Shown here piece by piece: positions 56,942 through 64,000 of a stretch of 64,000 bases of DNA. A program made the translations under genes and the position numbers. Under the pieces are notes generated by a model. That model saw only the letters and a program-made list of their open reading frames with translations. It was not told where the DNA came from and did not search any database. The first letter of the stretch is position 1, and each line of letters begins with the position of its first letter. Origin of the DNA: Pictodentalium vernedei (taxonomy: Eukaryota > Mollusca > Scaphopoda > Dentaliida > Dentaliidae); contig CM062288.1 of NCBI GenBank assembly GCA_031216915.1, positions 175,997,919 through 176,061,918 on the forward strand, given 5' to 3'.

Positions 56942-57420
56942 CACACCAAAGGACAACAAAATCTGATTATCCACATGCAAGCTGCAAAGTAAAATGTTTG
57001 TCCAGACAGACTTTTTGAGTTCAGGAAGTGCCATAACTCTGGCAAGAAAGTACAGAGAACTTGTCATATATGGAGGTCCTCCCCCCCCCCCTCCCCCCTG
57101 TAAATCTATCAGAATACCAAGGACATCCAAATCCGATTGTCTACACCAGGCTACTAGGTGAAATATTTGTAAGGATGGATGGATGGACAGTAAGACAGAT
57201 AGACAGAGACAGTGGGCTTCACTAGACACCCCGAATCCTCCTTCAGAGGTCGGGTCATAATAAAGATTATCAAGTAAATAAGGGATGGACACATCTGGAT
57301 GTGCAGATTCATTTAGACAGATGGATGGAAGGAGGGATCCACTATATACCCCCAATCCTCCTTTGGAGGTCAGGATCATAATAGAGATTATCAACTTAAC
57401 AAGGGAATCATACATTCACA
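56942..57420 (+). repeat. Array with hairpin ends (CCTCCTTCAGAGGTC family)
   Basis: Units carry AACTCTGGCAAGAAAGTAC, TATGGAGGTCCTCCCCC and GATGGATGGACAG tracts. They end in AATCCTCCTTCAGAGGTCGGG (57233) and AATCCTCCTTTGGAGGTCAGG (57352), each a small hairpin followed by TCATAATA. The left flank of the Polinton-like element (52400-52505) is a diverged unit of the same array. Confidence 0.6.
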
Positions 57421-57600
57421 GTCAAGTAAATGAACTATGCACAGTGCTTTGTTTGTCTCCAAATAGGGAATGTTATTCATATCAGCCCACTGAAGAATTA
57501 TGTCAAAATGCTATTGCTAGGAAACTCTAAATTTGTACAAGTGCTATTTGTCAGATGTTAATGAAAAATATTCCAAAAACAATATTTTGAAGGAATTCTT

Positions 57601-57688
57601 ATTTATTTATTTATTTATTTATTTATTCATTTATTTATTTATTGATGTTTAAGGTCACATACTTATGCACAATGGCTAATCGCGACGA
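57601..57688 (-). mobile_element. 5'-truncated SINE, 12-bp target duplication
   Basis: An (ATTT)n tail and ATTGATGTTTAAGGTCACATACTT-GCACAATGGCTAATCGC body, in reverse, are flanked by GAAGGAATTCTT (57589-57600 and 57689-57700). A truncated insert of only 88 bp with a perfect duplication shows target-primed insertion. Confidence 0.88.
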
Positions 57689-57700
57689 GAAGGAATTCTT

Positions 57701-57992
57701 AAAACTATATTTCTTAACTATTTTCCACTCTTGACACAATTACTTCTATGGTTAGGTCTAATTTCACCTACAAAATAGTTTTTGTAAAAGTGTAGATGAA
57801 AGTGCACTAATTTAGCTTAGGGAATTAACGGTTATTACCTGGTTTACCCATAGAAAATAGATTTACCCTCAACAATTTGAAAATGTGTACTACTAAGAAC
57901 AGGAAAGTTAAATATGTGACTTTTTAAAAAAATATGTAGAGGGTATCTAGTTTTTCGTGGGTATAGATGCTCTTTATAATATGCATTTCGGG
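57701..57992. other. No supported feature
   Basis: Unassigned AT-rich DNA. Confidence 0.35.
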
Positions 57993-58129
57993 TATTTATT
58001 TTACGCTCAACTGTGAATTATGGAGAAAACGTCATGAACATAAATCTCTATATCTTCCCAAGGGAAGATATAGAGATTTACGTTCATGATGTTTTCTCTA
58101 TAATTCACAGTTGAGCGAAAAATAAAATG
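57993..58129. repeat. Long perfect-centre palindrome, about 68-bp arms
   Basis: CGCTCAACTGTGAATTATGG...CATAAATCTCTATATCTTCCC is followed directly by GGGAAGATATAGAGATTTACG...TATAATTCACAGTTGAGCG. There is practically no loop and only a handful of mismatches. It could extrude as a cruciform or fold as an RNA hairpin. Confidence 0.9.
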
Positions 58130-58176
58130 ATTCCTATAATACATATATAATGAAATATATATTAAATATAATTTTA

Positions 58177-58563
58177 TTAACCCAGTTTCACTAAATATGC
58201 TGCTGAATCAAGAAACTGTACAGGAGTGTTTTGACCGGCAGCTAACTGATCCTTTAGTCTTTGAAGTCTTTGGTCAAGTTCACGATAAACTTTCTTCCGA
58301 TGGGGGTGGGGGTGGGGTGGGCACCCCTACATATACTGACTAACTTTGTTTCTCCATGCCTTTCCAGCTTTTGGAGAACACTCACAAATATAAATATGTT
58401 GGGGTGAGCGTGCTGAGCAATCTTGTTTAAGTGATAATGCCACCCCTCAAGATGGTTGTTAGTTCTTGGGTCAATATTGTTGTGATGATTCCAAATGGCT
58501 GGAGGAAAGCATACATCCACCGTCAACCCAGTTTTATACAACAAATGTGTGTTTTCATATTTA
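58177..58563 (-). pseudogene. C-terminal fragment of a MULE (Mutator-like) transposase
   Basis: The minus-strand frame encodes AIWNHHNNIDPRTNNHLEGW, then HLNKIAQHAHPNIFIFVSVL, and after a one-base shift near 58275 YRELDQRLQRLKDQLAAGQ and QFLDSAAYLVKLG to a stop at 58177-58179. Trp-Asn...RTNN-EGWH...HPN is the conserved C-terminal region of MULE-type transposases that often carry FLYWCH fingers. The coding sequence is cut upstream at the (ATT)n tail of the next LINE. AATAAA overlaps the stop on the minus strand. Confidence 0.72.
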
Positions 58564-60100
58564 ATAATAATAATAATAATAATAATAATTGATTTTCTTG
58601 AGCGTAAAACCACAAATAGTGCTCCAAAACGCTTGATAGAAATAAATACACTTTTCTGAAATAAAGAGTCACATCAGTTTTGCTTGCCTCTTAGAGATGT
58701 TTAGGAGAATGCTTCAGTAAATAGAAAAGTTTTAAGATTTCTTTTGAAGACATCAAGAGTTTCTGAAGTTCTGACACTAATTGGAAGGGAATGCCACAAT
58801 CTAGGATCCACGATGGAGAACACACGATCATGAGCCTGATTAGATCTGCTAAAAAGTACAACTAGTTGAATTTGTTTTTTAGATCGGAGCCTGCGTATTG
58901 GTTTATATACAGTGAGGAGCACTTGCAGGTAAACTGGAGGCAGTTTGTGGATACATTTGAATACTAAGATCAATATTTTGAAATCAATTCTCTGTTTAAC
59001 TGGAAGCCAATGTAATTGTCTTAAAACGGGTGTTATGTGTTCAGAGCGTTTGGTACCAGTAATTATCCTAGCAGCAGTATTCTGAACTTTTTGAAGCTTC
59101 TGAATCAGGCACTGGGACAGCCCCACTAACACTGAATTACAATAGTCTGGTTGTGAGGTGATGAAGAAGTGCACAAGTTTTTCAAGTGCTGACTGGTTAA
59201 GATAAGGTCGCAGTCTTCCAACATTACGAAGCTGCCAGTAGCATTTTTGACATATTTTATTGATATGGATGTCTACTTTTAAATTTGAGTCCATAAATCA
59301 GTCCGATATTCCTGGCCGATTCACTTTTCATAGTGATGTTGTTTCCAACCAGAATTGATGTAACAGAGGGTGTAGGCATGCGAACCCCGGATATCACTAT
59401 GAATTCAGTTTTGGAGCCATTCATTTTCAGTTTAAAGTCTATCATCCATTCCCGCACAAGAGTTATGCAAGTTTCCATGTTATTGACTGCGGTGAAGGAG
59501 TCAATTGGAACAGATGGGTTGAATGTGATGTACAGTTGGGTGTCGTCTGCATACAGATGATATGATATGCCATGCTTTTTAAGAAGGCGACCTAGAGAAA
59601 AAGTGTTCAGATTAAACAAGAGTGGTCCAAGAACTGAGCCCCGAGGAACACTACACTTTAACGTCCTGCTTTCTGAACCGATCTTATTGATATATATTTG
59701 TTGACTGCGACCTTCTAGATATGATGCAAACCACGATAAGACAGTTCCACATCTGCCATGCTGTGTCAATGTCTGCATGAGAATACCATGGTCGACAGTG
59801 TCGAATGCTGCTGACAAATCCAAGAGAACATGCAGTACAGCCTTACCCTCAGACACTGATTTAACAATACTGGTCATTGTTGACTCTTAGTAAGGCTGTT
59901 TCTGTACTGTGGTTGGCTTTATATGCAGACTGGAAGGGCTCTAAAAGATCATTCTTTTCCATTTCAACCTGTTTGGCCTCCTTAATAAGCATGCACTGAC
60001 AGAGTCCTGTCAGAGCTGACCTCATTTCAAAGTAATCAGAAAAAACGTGGTGAGTACTGCTGTGTGAGGGTATAAAAGTCCCCGTCAACTTACCAAGTCA
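58563..60100 (-). pseudogene. L2/CR1-like LINE, 5'-truncated, frameshifted
   Basis: Minus-strand frames encode RT from FQSAYKANHSTETALLRVNN (60088-59880), through LLDLSAAFDTVDHGIL, SVPRGSVLGPLLF and the catalytic YHLYADDTQLYI (about 59550), to QPDYCNSVLVGL, ARIITGTKRSEHITP and LHWLPVKQRIDFKIL (59294-58701). A 4-bp insertion near 59878 and a one-base shift near 59280 break it. The 3' end is an (AAT)n tail at 58563-58590. It is related to the 14.9-kb copy but clearly another subfamily. It was inserted into the MULE fragment. Confidence 0.9.
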
Positions 60101-60207
60101 TCATTCTTTTTTGAGCTGACCTCGTGTGTTGATATTTCCGTCACACTTACTTTCTGTCTGCGGACGGTTAGATGTACTTCTTTTTCGTCCTTTTATAACT
60201 GCAGTTA
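60101..60207 (+). other. Possible 5' flank of the second DIRS-like element
   Basis: CTGCGGACGG-containing sequence directly left of the mariner insertion. Because the mariner's right side leads into the DIRS gag, this may be DIRS terminal sequence, but I cannot verify it without the other end. Confidence 0.3.
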
Positions 60208-60407
60208 TATACTCTCCCAAAAAAGAAAGTGTGCATGCTAAAAAATAACACTAAAAAAATATATATCATTTTCATTCATGGAAATTTTATTCAATCACAG
60301 ATGAATCAATTTGTGATCAACACGAGAAATTTCATTACGCTACGACGAATACTCTTGGTGCCATGGAGAGTCAAAGACACTAAGGGTCAAACACAAAAGT
60401 CACAAAC

Positions 60408-60746
60408 TCAATATCTGGTATAACCTCCGTCTGCATCGACTACTGCTGTGCATCTACGCCTCATGGAAGCGAACATGTTAGCATGGAAGTGTTGTGGGAT
60501 GTCGTTCCATATTCTGATAAGCTGTCTTTGGAGTTCCACAAGCGTTGACGGTGCATGGGGAAGCCGGCGTAGCTGACGTTTCATTTCATCCCATACGTGC
60601 TCAATGGGTGAGATATCGGGCGAATTTGCGGGCCAGGGAAGAACATCCACTTGTTGTTGCTGCAGATACTGTTGAACAACACGAGTTGCGTGGGGTCGGG
60701 CGTTGTCCTGCTGTAGAATGACGCCGGGGCCGTGACGTGACGTCAA
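60408..60746 (-). pseudogene. Tc1/mariner transposase, C-terminal DDE part
   Basis: The frame reads RHGPGVILQQDNARPHATRV (catalytic Asp in QQDNARPH), then LPWPANSPDISPIEHVWDEM (third acidic residue in the PIEHVWD region), then a Tyr-rich end. The first catalytic Asp is missing with the deleted middle. The fragment follows the N-terminal part in the same orientation but is separated by a TGA near 60768. Confidence 0.9.
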
Positions 60747-60767
60747 AATCGGACGAATTGCAGGTCT

Positions 60768-61100
60768 TCAAGGACGTAAGCCGTATTCTCTCAGCCGGTT
60801 GATTACTGTTTGAGGATGTATCCCTCTCAGGTTAGGGATGTTCCTGGCTGTCGTCGTTGCCGTTTGTTGCCGGTTCTGGAGATGGACGACACGGATATAC
60901 CGATCTTGTGCAGGGGTGGTAACTCGGGGTCTCCCGGAGCGGGGTCGGTCTCGAACGTCATCATGTTGTGCATGTCGATGGACTAGCCTGTCTACAGTGT
61001 TACGGTGGCAGTTCAAATGCTGGGCAACCTCTCTGTGTGTTCTGCCAGCTCTAATCATACCCAGGGCAAGGAGACGTTGATTCATTGTCAATCTTGGCAT
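60768..61100 (-). pseudogene. Tc1/mariner transposase, N-terminal DNA-binding part
   Basis: It starts MPRLTMNQRLLALGMIRAGR and continues THREVAQHLNCHRNTVDRLV (first helix-turn-helix), then RDRPRSGRPRVTT (linker with GRPR) and the second helix-turn-helix to REYGLRP, where it stops. Start and domain order match full-length Tc1-like transposases of about 340 residues. Confidence 0.9.
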
Positions 61101-61527
61101 GCTAATGTGGAGTCGTTTTAACAGCAGCGCAAGTTTGAATGTGAACGATAGGAAGGCCTTACTTTAGTGTTTAAATACCCAAGGATTCACACTGCTGCAT
61201 GGATTTTCAGCCTCTCCACGTGCAAAACATGCCTTTTCACAAACGTGCAGCACGTCATTTAACGTTAATGCAATTTTAACGGGGAAAGCTGTTTTTGTGT
61301 TCAATATAACTTATTCATGAACAGGTTAACACTCTTTACACCTACGAAATTATTTTTGTGGAGTTTGATCAATTTCTGCAATGCACACTTTCTTTTTTGG
61401 GCGAGTATATTATAAATCTATAAATCAATGTCCTTGTAGTTGTACTGCGGTACAATGTCTTCTTCTGATACGGACGTTTTTTTTTTTTTTTTTGGGGGGG
61501 GGGGGGGGTGGCTCCTCTCCCAACTCC

Positions 61528-62854
61528 ATGGATATTGATGTTCTAAATTTATTTGCTTCCGAATCTGAACTCACTTCTCTTGAGGGATTTGACTCGACTC
61601 ATAAAGCTATTAAAGCTGATCGTACAACCGGCATTAAGCATGCAAAAACGAAGGCCACAAAACCTGCGGGTCACGGTCAAACAGACAAAAAAATCGTCTG
61701 CTAAAAACACGGAACCGGCAAGCACAAAACGGAAGAGGAAAGAACCCACAAAACGGAAAGCAAAAGAGTCAACACGTCAGGCTTCCAAAGCTAAAAGTCA
61801 AAGGACTGATTTCCTTACTGCTGAAACTCTTGCCACTTTAAAAGACAAGTTAGGTCTGTCCACTCTTAAAGAATCCGTAGAAAATATTTCATCTCTTCTC
61901 AGAGTTATGGCTTCTCAAAAAATTGATACTACTGAGAAAGATCTTGGCTTACAAAACACTCCAGTCAAATCTTTACCTTCAGGTCAAGCAAAAGATACCA
62001 ATACTGCAACCCCTGTTGAACCTGACCCAGATTCTGTTTTTGGTCTACTTACCTCCGACAGTGACGACCACAGTACTTCTGATTTCGAAATTTCAAATGA
62101 TCCTTTACCCAGTACAAACACAGCTAACCTTGATTCAAATTCACAATTTGTTCCACCTGATATCTTATTGAATTCTTCCTCAACGGGACCATCAATTGAC
62201 GACGCTCGTCTTGTTAAATTTATCAATACACTTTGTACTGAACAATCCAAATCTAAAGATATCACTGATCTTCTTGAAAAATATCCTAAGCCTGACAATT
62301 GTCCTTTAATTGGGGCCCCAAAAGTCAATCCTGAAATCTGGAGTCAGCTGGCTCAGGCCAATAAGAAGTTTATTTGTCAAAAGAATATTCAATTGCAGTA
62401 TATTCAAAAATTATTAGCAGGGGCAATAACTCCTCTTTTACTGGCTCTTGTAGAAATATTCTCTTCTGACACCAATACTAATGCAGTCAGGACCTTCATC
62501 ATTGACTCTCTCTCCTTACTTGAGGCATCCACTTTTGAGATCTCTATGAAGAGACGCTTATTTCTGAAATCGGCCCTCAAAAGCAAATATAGTCAACTGA
62601 GTTCTCCAGAAACTCCTATCACTACCTTGCTTTATGGTGATCATCTGTCAAAAAGACTTAAATCAATCAATGATCAAGAGTTTTTGATCCCCAAAACTTA
62701 TCGGCAAAACCAAAATAGACCATACAAGGGTTCTTTTTTAGGCAGAGGCCAACCCTCCTGGAGGAGGGGTCATTATCCTCGAAGACGAGGCAATTACACC
62801 AGCTGGAGAAAGCCAAACTCATTCTCCAAGAACAGCAACTACCAAGCAAAATAA
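61528..62854 (+). CDS. Gag-like protein of the second DIRS-order element (one frameshift)
   Basis: The likely start is the ATG at 61528 (MDIDVLNLFASESELTSLEG). The frame slips at an A7 run (61687-61693), so the N-terminal 55 codons are in another frame than the rest, which runs to the stop at 62854. After the slip comes a Lys/Arg/Thr-rich segment (KRKRKEPTKRKAKESTRQAS), a Ser/Asp-rich linker, a helical middle (WSQLAQANKKFICQKNIQLQ, then a hydrophobic LLAGAITPLLLALVEIF) and an Arg/Gly tail (GRGQPSWRRGHYPRRRGN). No zinc knuckle. An upstream ATG at 61457 is separated by a T16G15 tract (61481-61509). Confidence 0.7.
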
Positions 62855-64000
62855 GTAAGGTAAGTAAACCTTCTGGTGCTCTTCAATCTTATCTGCATGT
62901 ATGGCAAGCATTTACCTCAGATCAATGGGTTTTAGAAACAATTCAAGGCTACAAGATAGAGTTCGACTCACAGCCAGTTCAACTTAATAGACCTCTCAGC
63001 ATCCCTTTTTCAATGACTGAGAGTTCACTTCTCGACAATGAAGTACAATCTTTATTAGATAAGGGTGCGATTTCTGCATCCACCCCTGATGACAATCAAT
63101 TTATTTCTACCATTTTTTTACGAAAGAAAAAAAGTGGGATGTACCGTGTGGTCATCAATTTGAAACCGCTGAACAAATTTATACCCTATGAGAAATTTAA
63201 AATGGAAACATTAGACTTCGTTTTAGAATTAATTCAGCCAAATATGTTTTTTACCTCCATTGATCTGAAGGATGCTTATTTTAGCATACCTATCCATCCT
63301 GATAGTCAACAATATTTGAAGTTTATCTGGAAAGGGGTATTATACCAGTTTAAGGGTCTCCCATTTGGGCTCTCTTCGGCACCTCTTGTTTTCACGAAAG
63401 TTTTAAAACCAATGTTTGCCAGCTTTCGGAAGAGGGGAATTCAATGCCCCTCATATCTTGATGATTCTTTGATCCTCCACTGTGATAAATTATTGTGCCA
63501 AATTGACACACAACTTATTGCCTCATCTTTCCAATCCCTAGGCTTCCAGATCAACTTTGAAAAATCTATACTGGTACCTTCTCAAACTATTACCTATCTA
63601 GGATTTAAGCTCGACTCCCGGACATTTCAAATCTCCTTAGACAATGAGTTAATAGCAATGATTCGTCGAGAATCTCCGTGTCTCCTCCGCCATAAGTTTG
63701 CAACTGCAAAACAACTTGCTAGAGAGATTGATCTTTTTGTCTCTACCTTTCGGGCCATAAACTTAAGTCACTTACATGTACATTATCTTGAAAAAGATAA
63801 GGTTAAAGCTTTGGATGGGTCAGATAATTACAACAAAACCACTACACTCTCCAAAAATTTCAAATCAGAACTTGTCTGGTGGATTCAGAATATTTCACGT
63901 CGAAACGGGAAATTGATTCGATCACCTGCAATTGATTTTTATCTAGAAACAGATGCCTCTCAATTAGGGTGGGGAGCTACATTTCAGGATTCAGAGACCA
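62719..64000 (+). CDS. Reverse transcriptase-RNase H of the second DIRS-order element (partial)
   Basis: Open from the stop at 62716-62718 to the window edge, overlapping gag by about 135 bp in the -1 frame; the first ATG is at 63013. That implies frameshifting, reinitiation or a non-ATG start. RT motifs in order: STIFLRKKKSGMYRVVINLK, SIDLKDAYFSIPIHP, QFKGLPFGLSSAPLVFTKVL, the catalytic SYLDDSLIL (about 63450) and SQTITYLGFKLDSR. RNase H begins at YLETDASQLGWGATF. The enzyme would copy element RNA to cDNA. Integrity suggests recent activity. Confidence 0.88.

Larger units (their letters stand above)
60210..61407 (-). mobile_element. Tc1/mariner element, internally deleted
   Basis: The ends TACTCTCCCAAAAAAGAAAG (60210) and CTTTCTTTTTTGGGCGAGTA (to 61407) are inverted repeats that continue into GTGTGCAT, flanked by TA (60208-60209 and 61408-61409). 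Two minus-strand coding pieces lie inside: the HTH N-terminus and the C-terminal DDE part. At 1.2 kb it is about 0.35-0.4 kb shorter than usual, matching the missing middle of the transposase. Confidence 0.9.
61413..64000 (+). mobile_element. Second DIRS-order retrotransposon, 5' part, well preserved
   Basis: Gag (61528-62854) and an overlapping RT-RNase H frame (62719 to the window end) follow each other in plus orientation. Motifs (YLDDSLI, SQLGWGA) are of DIRS/Ngaro type, and the RT frame has no stop over more than 420 codons. The 5' terminal repeat is not identifiable because a mariner sits immediately upstream. The recombinase and 3' end lie outside the window. Confidence 0.8.

Overview
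This window looks like intergenic or heterochromatic DNA from an animal genome, most likely a marine lophotrochozoan (a bivalve-like mollusc is my best guess). I found no convincing host protein-coding gene. The evidence for the organism type is indirect. There are many arrays that end in degenerate GACA/GACGG microsatellites followed by a short hairpin, which resembles the Helitron-related 'pearl' elements described in bivalves. There are also L2/CR1/Rex-like LINEs, two DIRS-order retrotransposons, a tRNA-derived SINE, TTAA- and TA-flanked MITEs, and MULE/FLYWCH, pogo, hAT, Tc1/mariner and Polinton-like remnants. Poly-G/poly-C runs are unusually frequent.

Layout. 1-12.2 kb: hairpin-ended tandem arrays (unit lengths about 170-180 bp and 335 bp), three copies of a TTAA-type MITE tied to those arrays, a hAT-type nonautonomous element (5721-6695) and a FLYWCH zinc-finger fragment (6.7-7.05 kb). 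12.5-20.4 kb: four TA-flanked MITEs, a 5'-truncated LINE on the minus strand (14.9-16.3 kb) and a tandem array carrying a clean MITE insertion. 21.5-22.9 kb: two head-to-tail CTAGC...CCCGGCGTTGC repeats rich in AGGTCA. 22.9-29.9 kb: a Rex/jockey-like LINE split by a 4.45-kb pogo-like element with TA target duplication. 29.95-30.67 kb: a modular array of short palindromic words. 30.7-40 kb: mostly degraded repeats, a 235-bp array, a complete SINE with 11-bp target duplication, a (TTC)n tract and MITE/SINE nests. 40.1-45.8 kb: a decayed DIRS-like retrotransposon on the minus strand (gag, RT-RNase H, tyrosine recombinase). 45.8-49.5 kb: a duplicated segment whose first copy carries a 2.4-kb TTAA-flanked transposon and whose second copy preserves the empty site. 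49.5-51.5 kb: G-tract arrays. 52.5-56.9 kb: a 4.4-kb palindromic transposon with about 2-kb terminal inverted repeats, AG...CT termini and a perfect 6-bp target duplication, best read as a gene-less Polinton/Maverick relative. 57-61.4 kb: a truncated SINE, a large palindrome, a MULE transposase fragment, another LINE and an internally deleted Tc1/mariner. 61.4-64 kb: the 5' part of a second, much better preserved DIRS-order element running off the window.

The pieces do not form a pathway. They record successive insertions, several of which can be ordered by nesting: LINE before pogo, array before MITE, segmental duplication before the TTAA transposon. Family names come from motifs I recognise in translated fragments and from terminal sequences; no database search was possible.
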